From assembly GCA_049680295.1 (NCBI GenBank), contig JBAUHN010000215.1, forward strand, positions 1-17,592: DNA of 17,592 nucleotides. Direction: 5' to 3'. The translations under genes and the position numbers were made by a program. Source of the stretch: JBAUHN01 sp049680295. Its GTDB lineage: Bacteria; Pseudomonadota; Alphaproteobacteria; Rhodobacterales; Rhodobacteraceae. The notes beneath the pieces are model-generated. The model saw only the letters and a list, made by a program, of their open reading frames with translations. It was not told where the DNA came from and searched no databases. Below are positions 6,523 through 13,594 of the stretch, one piece after another (position 1 is the first letter of the stretch; each line of letters starts with the position of its first letter).

Positions 6523-7545
6523 ATGGGTTACCGCGTCGTTATTGCGGGTGCCACAGGTAATGTGGGCCGCGAAATGCTGAACATACTGGCCGAGCGTCAG
6601 TTTCCTGTAGACGAAATTGCTGTGCTTGCCTCGCGCAAGTCACTGGGCACGGAAGTCAGCTTTGGCGACAAGACGCTTAAGACCAAGGATCTGGATACGT
6701 TTGATTTCACCGGCTGGGATATGGCGCTGTTTGCTGTTGGCTCGGATGCGACCAAAAAATACGCCCCTGTTGCGGCCAAAGCGGGCTGCGTGGTGATAGA
6801 TAACTCATCGCTCTATCGCTACGATCCGGATGTGCCGCTGATCGTGCCTGAGGTGAATGCCGATGCAATTATGGGGTATTCCAAGAAAAACATCATCGCC
6901 AATCCGAACTGTTCGACCGCACAGATGGTTGTTGCCCTTAAACCTTTGCATGACCGCGCTACGATCAAACGGGTGGTGGTCAGTACCTACCAATCTGTTT
7001 CAGGGGCCGGCAAAGACGGCATTGATGAGCTGTGGGATCAGACCAAGTCGATCTACAACCCGGTCGATGACAAGCCTGCGCGCAAATTCACCAAGCAGAT
7101 TGCCTTTAACGTGATCCCGCATATCGACGTCTTTATGGACAGCGGCGACACCAAGGAAGAATGGAAAATGATGGTCGAGACGAAAAAGATCGTCGACCCC
7201 AGCATCAAGGTCACGGCGACCTGTGTGCGGGTCCCGGTCTTTGTTGGCCATGCCGAAGCGGTGAACATCGAGTTTGAGGATCATCTGGACGAAGACGAGG
7301 CCCGCCAGATCCTGCGCGAGGCACCGGGCGTTATGGTGATTGATAAGCGCGAGGACGGTGGCTATGTCACGCCGGTTGAATGCGTGGGCGATTTCGCGAC
7401 GTTTATCAGCCGCATCCGGCAGGACAGCACAATTGATAATGGGCTGAACCTGTGGTGCGTGTCGGACAACCTGCGCAAGGGTGCGGCCCTGAACGCAGTG
7501 CAGATCGCCGAGCTTTTGGGCAACCGGGTTCTGAAAAAGGGCTGA
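6523..7545 (+). CDS. asd: Aspartate-semialdehyde dehydrogenase
   Basis: NADPH-dependent reduction of aspartyl-4-phosphate to aspartate semialdehyde, the branch step to lysine/diaminopimelate, threonine and methionine. The 340 residues match the family length. Seen: a Rossmann GATGNVG (9-15) with MGYRVVIAGATGNVGREML, SRKSLG, the VIDNSS segment, catalytic C130 in NPNCSTAQM, the YQSVSGAG loop, NVIPHIDVF, and RVPVFVGHAEAV carrying the acid/base histidine. ATG 6523 has GGAGA 7 nt upstream. The gene is a single transcription unit closed by an intrinsic terminator at 7571-7597. A TATAAG at 6480-6485 could be a -10, but no matching -35 was found. The active site is intact and the call is secure. Confidence 0.97.
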   Translation: MGYRVVIAGATGNVGREMLNILAERQFPVDEIAVLASRKSLGTEVSFGDKTLKTKDLDTFDFTGWDMALFAVGSDATKKYAPVAAKAGCVVIDNSSLYRYDPDVPLIVPEVNADAIMGYSKKNIIANPNCSTAQMVVALKPLHDRATIKRVVVSTYQSVSGAGKDGIDELWDQTKSIYNPVDDKPARKFTKQIAFNVIPHIDVFMDSGDTKEEWKMMVETKKIVDPSIKVTATCVRVPVFVGHAEAVNIEFEDHLDEDEARQILREAPGVMVIDKREDGGYVTPVECVGDFATFISRIRQDSTIDNGLNLWCVSDNLRKGAALNAVQIAELLGNRVLKKG

Positions 7546-7570
7546 TCTTCGCCCATAGGTGAAACAATTC

Positions 7571-7597
7571 AAGGGGCACCGCTTTGGTGCCCTTTTC
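7571..7597 (+). terminator. Intrinsic terminator after asd
   Basis: GGGCACC (7574-7580) pairs with GGTGCCC (7586-7592) around a 5-nt loop, followed by TTTT (7593-7596) and further T-rich sequence. The AA before the stem can extend pairing with the first T residues. It lies 26 bp past the asd stop codon, in the plus direction. Confidence 0.88.
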
Positions 7598-7600
7598 CTT

Positions 7601-7629
7601 TTGCGCAGGACCGTGCAAGCTGGTCCTAA
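7601..7629 (+). promoter_or_regulatory. Candidate promoter with embedded inverted repeat before the DUF4139 gene
   Basis: TTGCGC (7601-7606) and TCCTAA (7624-7629) are 17 bp apart and could be -35 and -10 elements. An inverted repeat AGGACC (7607-7612) / GGTCCT (7622-7627), with a 9-bp spacer, fills the same interval. It lies between the asd terminator and the ATG at 7650. The -10 match is weak, so this is tentative. Confidence 0.35.
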
Positions 7630-7649
7630 GCCAGTAGAAGGATTTTGCC

Positions 7650-9269
7650 ATGCGGTATGCGTTTGTTGTTGCCTTGTCTTTTGCCTGCCCTGCGTCGGCT
7701 GACATCTTTACCCTCGACAGTGCGCCGACATCTGTCACGGTCTATCCTTACGGGGCGCAGGTCACGCGTGAAATACGCATCGATGTTCCGGCAGGCGTGC
7801 ATGATCTGATCATCCCGGATTTGCCCGAAAACCTGAGATCGCAAGCCCTGCGCGTGTCGCTGGAGGGGGCCGCGTTGGGCACGACAACGCTGCGGGCTGC
7901 TGCGTTGCCGCCGCAACCTGACAACGATTCCGAAGCCATTGCCGAAGCGCGCGCGCTGATCAAGACAGTCGAGGCGCAATTGCACGCCAAGGATGACGAG
8001 ATTGCCGCCGTGCAGAATGAAATCGACGCGGCCGAGGCCGAGATCAGGTTTCTTGCCGGATTGGGCGACAATGAAGGTCTGCAAAGCGACGTGGGCCTTT
8101 TGCGTGATCTGGCGAAAATGATTGGCGCCGAGACATTGGCGGCTCTGCAACAGTCACTAACGGCAAAGCAAAATATCGATGCATTGACACTGCAACGCGA
8201 CGACATCGAAGATGACCTTGCCGATGCCCGTGCGGCACTGGCCGCCCTGACCCCGCGCCCGAAACCGCGTGCTCAGCTGACAATGGCTGTCAACGCCGAG
8301 GCTGCACAGACTGTCACCGCAACCGTCACCTACCGGGTCGAAGCCAGCTGGCGGCCGACCTATGATATTTATCTTACCCAAAAGGGCGCACCGTCGCTGA
8401 GCCTGCGGCGCGGCGTTGTTGTGGCACAGTATTCCGGTGAAAACTGGCGCGATGTGGCGCTGACGCTGTCAACGTTGACGCCCAGCCAACAGTCCGAGCC
8501 AAGCACGCTGTTCCCGATCCCTTTGCGCATTGAAGACCCGCAAGAATTCCGGTCCGCCGCAAAACAACCGTTACCAACGTCGGGTTTGGCCGACGCAATT
8601 CTGGAGACACCCGTGGTCATGGCAGAGGCCGCCACCGCATCCTTTGATGGCCCCGGCGTGACCTATTCGGTGACCCGCCCGGTCACCATTGCCAATGGTG
8701 TGGAGGATGCGCGCATCCCGCTGGATACGCTGGATTTCGAGGTTGAAACCTTTGCAAGAGCGGTTCCAATCCGCGACGAAACCGCGTTCCTGATCGCGCA
8801 GGTTACCAACACCACGCAAGAGCCGCTTTTGCCGTCTGATGCTGTGTTGCTATATGTGGACAATGCGCTTGTCGGGCAATCCGGCGGGTTTGATCTTTTG
8901 CCTGCAGGCGCCGAGGCTGAACTGTCCTTCGGCCCCATCGAAGGGTTGCGGCTGACGCGCACCGTGCTTGATCGGACCGAAGGGGATCGGGGCCTTATCA
9001 ACCGCACCAATTTGCGCAGCGAGGAAGTGCGGATTGATGTCCAAAACCTGACGGATCGTGATTACGATATGCGGCTGTCCGATCAAGTGCCGTTTTCCGA
9101 ACAAGAAGATCTTGAGATCACCTGGGACGCCAATCCGCGCCCGGATCTGACAGACGTGGATGATCTGCGCGGTATTTTACAGTGGAACCTGGATGTGGCA
9201 GCGGGCAGCACCGCGTCCATTTCCATGACGCAGGACATTCGCTGGCCCGAAGACAAAGTACTGCGCTAA
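7650..9269 (+). CDS. Exported DUF4140/DUF4139 protein (MuiA-like family)
   Basis: A 539-residue envelope protein. It starts with a short signal peptide (MRYAFVVALSFACPASA, cleavage ASA-D near 17-18). Residues about 25-95 (SVTVYPYGAQVTREIRIDVPAGVHDLIIPDLP) match the DUF4140 N-terminal domain. A charged helical stretch of about 95-205 looks like a coiled coil. The C-terminal half, with YRVEASWRPTYDIYL, YSGENWRDVALTLST, the RSEEVRIDVQN block and the closing LQWNLDVAAGS, matches DUF4139. Some relatives are annotated 'mucoidy inhibitor A', but the biochemical role is not established; in eukaryotes related domains occur in unrelated contexts. GGA lies 7 nt upstream of ATG 7650. It ends 4 bp before the convergent carbonic anhydrase. 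A periplasmic or outer-membrane location is inferred from the signal peptide. Confidence 0.9.
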   Translation: MRYAFVVALSFACPASADIFTLDSAPTSVTVYPYGAQVTREIRIDVPAGVHDLIIPDLPENLRSQALRVSLEGAALGTTTLRAAALPPQPDNDSEAIAEARALIKTVEAQLHAKDDEIAAVQNEIDAAEAEIRFLAGLGDNEGLQSDVGLLRDLAKMIGAETLAALQQSLTAKQNIDALTLQRDDIEDDLADARAALAALTPRPKPRAQLTMAVNAEAAQTVTATVTYRVEASWRPTYDIYLTQKGAPSLSLRRGVVVAQYSGENWRDVALTLSTLTPSQQSEPSTLFPIPLRIEDPQEFRSAAKQPLPTSGLADAILETPVVMAEAATASFDGPGVTYSVTRPVTIANGVEDARIPLDTLDFEVETFARAVPIRDETAFLIAQVTNTTQEPLLPSDAVLLYVDNALVGQSGGFDLLPAGAEAELSFGPIEGLRLTRTVLDRTEGDRGLINRTNLRSEEVRIDVQNLTDRDYDMRLSDQVPFSEQEDLEITWDANPRPDLTDVDDLRGILQWNLDVAAGSTASISMTQDIRWPEDKVLR

Positions 9270-9273
9270 GGCG

Positions 9274-9924
9274 TCAGACGCTCAGGAATTTTTCACTGTC
9301 CGGGTGATAGCATTCCAGCCCACCTTCGCCGATGTCGGTCCACATGCCATGCAGCGACAATTCATCTTCGGCGACTTTTGCGGCGACAAACGGAAAGGTC
9401 ATCAGGTTTTCAAGGCTCGCGATCACTGCGTGCTTTTCCAGCTGCTGCGCCTGTTCTTTGGGATCGGTGATCTTTGACACCAGCTCATATTTAGGGCGCA
9501 GCAATTCCATCCAGCGCCCGACAAAGCTTTCTTGTTCTTCAAGTTCCGGCGCGTGGCCTTCGCACATGTCAATGCAGCCCTGAACACCACCACAGCTGGA
9601 ATGACCCAGCACAATCAGATGCGATACCTTCAGCACGCAGACGGCATATTCAATCGCCGCCGAGGTGCCGTGTTGCGCGCCATCGGGTTTGTAGGGTGGC
9701 ACCAGGTTGGCAATGTTGCGGTGGATAAAGAATTCGCCCTGATCCGCGCCAAAGATCGAGGTGACATGCACGCGGCTGTCGCAGCATGAAATCACCATCG
9801 CACGCGGGCGCTGACCCTCGCTGGCGAGCCTGCGGTACCAGGCACGGTTTTCGGCATATCCGGTGGCTTTCCAACCATGATAGCGCTGAACCAGATAGTT
9901 AGGAAGTGGCTTGGCGTGCTTCAT
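9274..9924 (-). CDS. Beta-class carbonic anhydrase
   Basis: Zinc enzyme that interconverts CO2 and bicarbonate in the cytoplasm, supplying bicarbonate for carboxylases and pH balance. The 216-residue protein carries the beta-class signature: C47-x-D49-x-R51 in VISCCDSRVHVTS, and H108-x-x-C111 in VLGHSSCGG, so all zinc ligands and the Asp-Arg dyad are present. FFIHRNIANLVPP and GTSAAIEYAV are also typical. ATG 9924 is preceded by GGAAT at short spacing; this ribosome site region contains a GATTC CcrM target (9927-9931). The gene is divergent from the small gene at 10072 across a 147-bp gap that contains a strong palindrome. It is complete, with no sign of a membrane or export signal. Confidence 0.95.
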   Translation of the reverse strand: MKHAKPLPNYLVQRYHGWKATGYAENRAWYRRLASEGQRPRAMVISCCDSRVHVTSIFGADQGEFFIHRNIANLVPPYKPDGAQHGTSAAIEYAVCVLKVSHLIVLGHSSCGGVQGCIDMCEGHAPELEEQESFVGRWMELLRPKYELVSKITDPKEQAQQLEKHAVIASLENLMTFPFVAAKVAEDELSLHGMWTDIGEGGLECYHPDSEKFLSV

Positions 9925-9964
9925 TTGATTCCAACCGATTTATCAAGGTCTCGCAAATTAGCCT

Positions 9965-9981
9965 GAATTCGTCGCGAATTC
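9965..9981. promoter_or_regulatory. 17-bp palindrome GAATTCG-TCG-CGAATTC in a divergent promoter region
   Basis: A perfect inverted repeat with 7-bp arms and a 3-bp centre, lying 41 bp upstream of the carbonic anhydrase start and 91 bp upstream of the ATG at 10072. The hexamer GAATTC is also repeated directly at an 11-bp period, about one helical turn. This is the size and symmetry expected of a dimeric repressor operator. The cognate regulator is unknown. The remainder of the gap 9925-10071 shows no gene. Confidence 0.5.
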
Positions 9982-10071
9982 GAGCGAAAAGAAACGGGCG
10001 CTTCAACTCTTTGCAAATACTTTTCGGGATAGATGGTTTCGGTGCCGAGGGGGTACTTTGGGGTGAAGAAT

Positions 10072-10452
10072 ATGTCGAATATCGTAACAATCCGAATACA
10101 AGAATCCGTCGTCATCTGTGCAGATCAGTTGGGTGCATTATGGCATCAGGTTGGACCCGCGCATGCCGAGGATATCGTTTGCCGCGCGATGGAAGAATTG
10201 GCAACCAAGATACACCAAAGCACAGAGCTGCATGGGTGCGGCGATTTTTCCGCGCTTCGCAAGAATGTGCATTCCTTGATCGCAGTTGCCGATCAGGTCG
10301 GGTTGGTGCTGTTGTCGAAAATTGCAAGCGATGTAACACGTTGCATTGACAGGGGCGATGCATTGGCGCTGGCGGCCACAATGGCCAGACTGACCCGCGT
10401 GGCTGAACAGTCTTTGACAGAAATATGGGATGCGCAGGGCATCACGAGCTGA
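10072..10452 (+). CDS. Small helical protein resembling a histidine phosphotransfer (Hpt) domain
   Basis: A 126-residue protein with no confidently recognised family. ATG 10072 follows GGGGTGAAG; an earlier in-frame ATG at 10033 would add a poor 13-residue leader. No signal peptide or TM. Residues 62-120 resemble an Hpt domain: LRKNVHSLIAVADQVGLVLLSKIASDV, then GDALALAATMARLTRVAEQSL. The HSL....A..VG spacing recalls the Hpt core (A-H-x-L-K-G-x-A-x-x-x-G), with H67 as the possible phospho-acceptor. The lysine after the leucine is replaced by isoleucine, so true phosphotransfer is uncertain. The protein is cysteine- and histidine-rich for its size (C16, C37, C56, C91). It lies 70 bp upstream of pepA on the same strand, but pepA seems to have its own promoter. 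Confidence 0.85.
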   Translation: MSNIVTIRIQESVVICADQLGALWHQVGPAHAEDIVCRAMEELATKIHQSTELHGCGDFSALRKNVHSLIAVADQVGLVLLSKIASDVTRCIDRGDALALAATMARLTRVAEQSLTEIWDAQGITS

Positions 10453-10455
10453 CCC

Positions 10456-10483
10456 TTGCGACGCTGGCAATTCAGGCTAGTCT
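10456..10483 (+). promoter_or_regulatory. Candidate sigma-70-type promoter for pepA
   Basis: TTGCGA (10456-10461) and TAGTCT (10478-10483) are separated by 16 bp in the 70-bp gap before pepA, placing a start site about 30 bp before the ATG at 10523. The match is moderate and based only on hexamers and spacing. Confidence 0.4.
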
Positions 10484-10522
10484 GCGGGTAGATTTTTTGT
10501 TGCCCGAAAGGCCTGTCCGCAC

Positions 10523-11905
10523 ATGACCGCATTTTTTGCTGATCCGTCAGACGCCACCATTCCACTACATATTCTTGCACAAAGTGACCTTGAAACATGG
10601 TTGGACGGACAGCCGGAAAATATTCAGGGCTGGGTCGCTGCGAACGGGTTTTCCGGCGCTTTGGGTCAGGCGCTGTTGGTGCCGGGGCAAAACGGCAAAC
10701 CGGTCATGGCTTTGGCCGGATATGGGAAACAGGCTGCGCGTTCGCGGGGTCGGTTTCATCTGGCTTTGGCCGCGGTAAAGCTGCCAAAGGGCGCATATTC
10801 CATCGAAACCAAGCTGCCAAAAGATGTTCTGGCGGTCGAAACATTGGGTTGGTTGCTGGCGTCTTATCGGTTCAACAGATACCGCGAAAAACCCGCCATG
10901 CAGGCGCAGTTGGTGGCACCGGCGGGCATCGACGCGGACCGTGTGTTGTCTGTCGCCAAGGGCGAGATACTGACCCGCGACCTGATCAACACGCCCGCAT
11001 CAGACATGGGTCCGCCCGATCTGGAACAGGCAGCCCGCGATCTTTGTGCCGCACATGGGGCCGCTATCACCGTGATCACGGGCGACGCCCTGTTGGATCA
11101 GAACTTTCCGATGATCCACGCCGTCGGGCGCGCGGCGGACCGGGCGCCACGGCTGATCGACATCAGATGGGGGGCGCGCGGCCCGACGCTGACTTTGGTG
11201 GGCAAGGGGGTGTGCTTTGACACAGGCGGTTTGAACCTGAAACCGGGGGCCTCGATGGGTCTGATGAAAAAGGATATGGGGGGTGCTGCCGCTGTCTTGG
11301 GTCTTGCGCATATGATCATGGCAACCGGGCAAGATGTTCAGTTGCGCGTGCTGATCCCGGCGGTTGAAAATTCGGTCTCCTCTAACGCATTCCGGCCACA
11401 GGATATTTTGACCTCACGCAAGGGGCTGACGGTCGAGATCAATAACACTGATGCTGAGGGACGATTGGTGCTGGCCGACGCACTGGCACTGGCGGATGAG
11501 GAAAAGCCTGATCTGATCGTGTCGATGGCGACGCTGACAGGGGCGGCGCGGGTCGCTGTCGGGCCTGATCTTGCACCTTATTATTGTGACGACGCGCGGT
11601 TTGTGGATGCCCTGGAAACGGCGGCAAAAACTGTGGCTGATCCGGTGTGGAGGATGCCGTTTCACACCCCGTATGAGGATATGATCGAGCCGGGCATCGC
11701 CGATCTGGACAACGCGCCCAAAGGGGGGTTTGCCGGTTCAATCACCGCCGCCCTGTTTTTGCGTCGGTTTGTAACCGACAGCCGGTATGCGCATTTCGAC
11801 ATTTACGGCTGGCAACCCAGCGCTGCACCTGCACGGCAAAAAGGCGGCGTCGGGCAGGCCACGCGGGCGCTTTTGGCAGCACTGGGACCGATGCTAAAAA
11901 AATGA
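10523..11905 (+). CDS. pepA: Leucyl aminopeptidase (M17 family)
   Basis: Two-metal cytosolic exopeptidase that removes N-terminal residues from peptides. The 460 residues hold a divergent N-terminal domain (to about 150) and a well-conserved catalytic domain: TRDLINTPASDMGP, VGKGVCFDTGGLNLKP (K228, D233 metal ligands; catalytic K240), MKKDMGG (D251), IPAVENSVSSNAFRPQDIL and the M17 signature NTDAEGRL (308-315; D310, E312 ligands, R314 catalytic). All catalytic residues are present. ATG 10523 has only a weak ribosome site (GAAAGG somewhat far upstream). The stop codon TGA overlaps the ATG of the NlpC/P60 gene as ATGA, so the two are translationally coupled, an arrangement also familiar in relatives. 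Peptide turnover, possibly linked to cell-wall peptide recycling through the neighbour, is inferred. Confidence 0.95.
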   Translation: MTAFFADPSDATIPLHILAQSDLETWLDGQPENIQGWVAANGFSGALGQALLVPGQNGKPVMALAGYGKQAARSRGRFHLALAAVKLPKGAYSIETKLPKDVLAVETLGWLLASYRFNRYREKPAMQAQLVAPAGIDADRVLSVAKGEILTRDLINTPASDMGPPDLEQAARDLCAAHGAAITVITGDALLDQNFPMIHAVGRAADRAPRLIDIRWGARGPTLTLVGKGVCFDTGGLNLKPGASMGLMKKDMGGAAAVLGLAHMIMATGQDVQLRVLIPAVENSVSSNAFRPQDILTSRKGLTVEINNTDAEGRLVLADALALADEEKPDLIVSMATLTGAARVAVGPDLAPYYCDDARFVDALETAAKTVADPVWRMPFHTPYEDMIEPGIADLDNAPKGGFAGSITAALFLRRFVTDSRYAHFDIYGWQPSAAPARQKGGVGQATRALLAALGPMLKK

Positions 11906-12684
11906 CTGATCCGCGCGAAACCCCTGATCCGGATTTGGTAACACGCAATGCGCCTGCGCAAATCACAACCACCGTCAGTGATCTGTGCCGTGCGCCGCAA
12001 GGGCCACGGGACCGCCAGCTGATCTTTGGCGATGCCGTAACCGTGTTGGGCGACCTGCAGGGCTGGCGATTGATCCGCGCCCAAAAGGACGGGTATTGCG
12101 GCTATGTTGCGGCCAGCGATCTTGGCGCGCAAACCAAGGCGTCACACCGCGTCACGGCGCCTTCGACGCAAATATACGCGCGCGCCGATATTAAATCGCC
12201 GGATACCCAGTGGTTGACCTTTGGCAGCGTTTTGGCTGCCGTGGCGGTAACGGACGATTTTGTCGAAACGGCAATGGGGTTTGTGCCAAAACAACATGTT
12301 GACCCGATCCATGTTCAATCGCAAAACCCTACCGACATCGCCGGGTTGTTTTTGGGCACACCCTATCTTTGGGGTGGCAATACGCGCCTGGGTATCGACT
12401 GTTCGGGGTTGGTTCAGGCGGCTTGTCTGGCTTGTGGGGTACCCTGCCCCGGTGACAGCGACCAGCAGCAAAAACATCTGGGCCGGATGCAACCGGCTGG
12501 CAGTAAACCGCGGCCCGGTGACCTTTTGTTTTGGAAAGGTCATGTGGCGTTGGTTAAAGACGCAGATAGGTTGATCCATGCAAACGGTCATCATATGGCG
12601 GTTGTCTTGGAACCGATCGCGGATGCAATCGCGCGGATCGCTGCACAGGGCGGCGGGCCGGTTACAGCGCATAAACGGCTGTAA
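11902..12684 (+). CDS. NlpC/P60 (C40) cysteine peptidase with N-terminal SH3-like region
   Basis: A 260-residue putative cell-wall peptide hydrolase. The N-terminal half (about 20-135) looks like two bacterial SH3 segments (VTVLGDLQGWRLIRAQKDGYCGYV and the later YARADIKSPDTQWLTFGSVL..V). The C-terminal NlpC/P60 domain follows: GTPYLWGGNTRLGIDCSGLVQ with catalytic C167, PGDLLFWKGHVALV with H214, and LIHANGHHM with H226 as the third polar residue. No signal peptide is seen, so it probably acts on imported murein peptides in the cytoplasm, as YkfC-type enzymes do; this is inferred. Its ATG overlaps the pepA stop by 4 bp. An aminopeptidase and a gamma-D-Glu-type endopeptidase together would fit degradation of recycled wall peptides. 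It ends 3 bp from the convergent DUF2794 gene. Confidence 0.92.
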   Translation: MTDPRETPDPDLVTRNAPAQITTTVSDLCRAPQGPRDRQLIFGDAVTVLGDLQGWRLIRAQKDGYCGYVAASDLGAQTKASHRVTAPSTQIYARADIKSPDTQWLTFGSVLAAVAVTDDFVETAMGFVPKQHVDPIHVQSQNPTDIAGLFLGTPYLWGGNTRLGIDCSGLVQAACLACGVPCPGDSDQQQKHLGRMQPAGSKPRPGDLLFWKGHVALVKDADRLIHANGHHMAVVLEPIADAIARIAAQGGGPVTAHKRL

Positions 12685-12687
12685 GGT

Positions 12688-13035
12688 CTATTTTACGGCG
12701 CGGATCAGTTTGCGTTCCAACACCCGCAGCACGGTTTTCAGGTCATGGCCCCGGCGCAGAATGTGGCCATCCATGCCGATGATCGCGTATTGCCCTTGCC
12801 GGTCGCGCAGTTTGGGACGTTTTTCAATCCGGTAAAGCGGGTTTTCGGCTGTGCGACGAAACACCGAGAATACCGCTACCTCGCGCAGACAGGATATGCC
12901 GTAGTCACGCCACTCGCCGGCGGCGACCATTCGTCCGTAAAGCGACAGGATGACAGCCAATTCCGTTCGGTGGAAAGCGACCTGCATTGCGGGGGTGTCA
13001 CGCGGATAGTTTGGCGAAGGTGTTTGCAGCGTCAT
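12688..13035 (-). CDS. DUF2794 domain protein
   Basis: A 115-residue cytoplasmic protein of DUF2794, a family I know from alphaproteobacteria without an assigned function. Recognised from VAFHRTELAVILSLYGRMVAAGEWRDYGI, FSVFRRTAENPLYRIEKRP and the ending GQYAIIGMDGHILRRGHDLKTVLRVLERKLIRAVK. ATG 13035 is chosen over an upstream TTG at 13065; GAGGA lies just before the ATG at rather short spacing. No TM or signal peptide. It is divergent from the thioesterase gene across a 118-bp gap (13036-13153), which holds no clear operator. Confidence 0.9.
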   Translation of the reverse strand: MTLQTPSPNYPRDTPAMQVAFHRTELAVILSLYGRMVAAGEWRDYGISCLREVAVFSVFRRTAENPLYRIEKRPKLRDRQGQYAIIGMDGHILRRGHDLKTVLRVLERKLIRAVK

Positions 13036-13153
13036 GTCCTCAGACTTGCCTGCATCGCGGCGCAAATCAAGCCCAGTAATGATGCGATATACTTGGGTTC
13101 GTCATTGCGCTAGTCATAGGTCAACTGTTTGAGCAACCGGATGCCGCCCTCCA

Positions 13154-13594
13154 ATGTCTGACACAATCACCGACCAAACCCGCGCGGCCAGATGTGCAGC
13201 ACTGATGATGGAAAAAGACGCGGCGAGTGCGGGCCTTGGCATGGTGCTGGAGCATGTGGCGCCGGGGACTGCGACACTGTCGATGGTGGTGCGACCTGAG
13301 ATGTTGAATGGTCACGGCATCTGTCACGGTGGGTTCATTTTCGCGCTTGCCGACAGCGCCTTTGCTTTTGCCTGTAACACCTACAATCAATTGACGGTCG
13401 CACAGCAAAACCAGATTACCTATCTGCATCCCGGTCAGGGTGGCGACCGCCTGACCGCGACCGCGATTGAGGTCGCGCGCACAGGCCGGTCTGGCACCTA
13501 TGATGTGTCGGTGACGGGCAGTGATGGCACGGTGATTGCCCTGTTTCGCGGGCTGTCGCGGACGATCAGGGGGCAGCATTTCCCGGAAGGGTAG
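13154..13594 (+). CDS. paaI: PaaI-like hotdog-fold acyl-CoA thioesterase
   Basis: Hotdog thioesterase of 146 residues of the PaaI type, which hydrolyses (hydroxy)phenylacetyl-CoA or related aromatic acyl-CoAs. The family core LNGHGICHGGFIFALADSAFAFACN (51-75) contains the HGG turn and the catalytic aspartate D67; LTVAQQNQITYLHPGQGGDRLTATA follows as the paired strand. ATG 13154 opens MSDTITDQTRAARCAALMMEKD, a normal N-terminus for this family, though the ribosome site is poor. No other phenylacetate genes are present on either side, so it may act as a general housekeeping CoA-rescue enzyme. The gene abuts the convergent imuB with no gap and no obvious terminator. The symbol is by similarity to the family; the substrate is untested. 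Confidence 0.88.
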   Translation: MSDTITDQTRAARCAALMMEKDAASAGLGMVLEHVAPGTATLSMVVRPEMLNGHGICHGGFIFALADSAFAFACNTYNQLTVAQQNQITYLHPGQGGDRLTATAIEVARTGRSGTYDVSVTGSDGTVIALFRGLSRTIRGQHFPEG

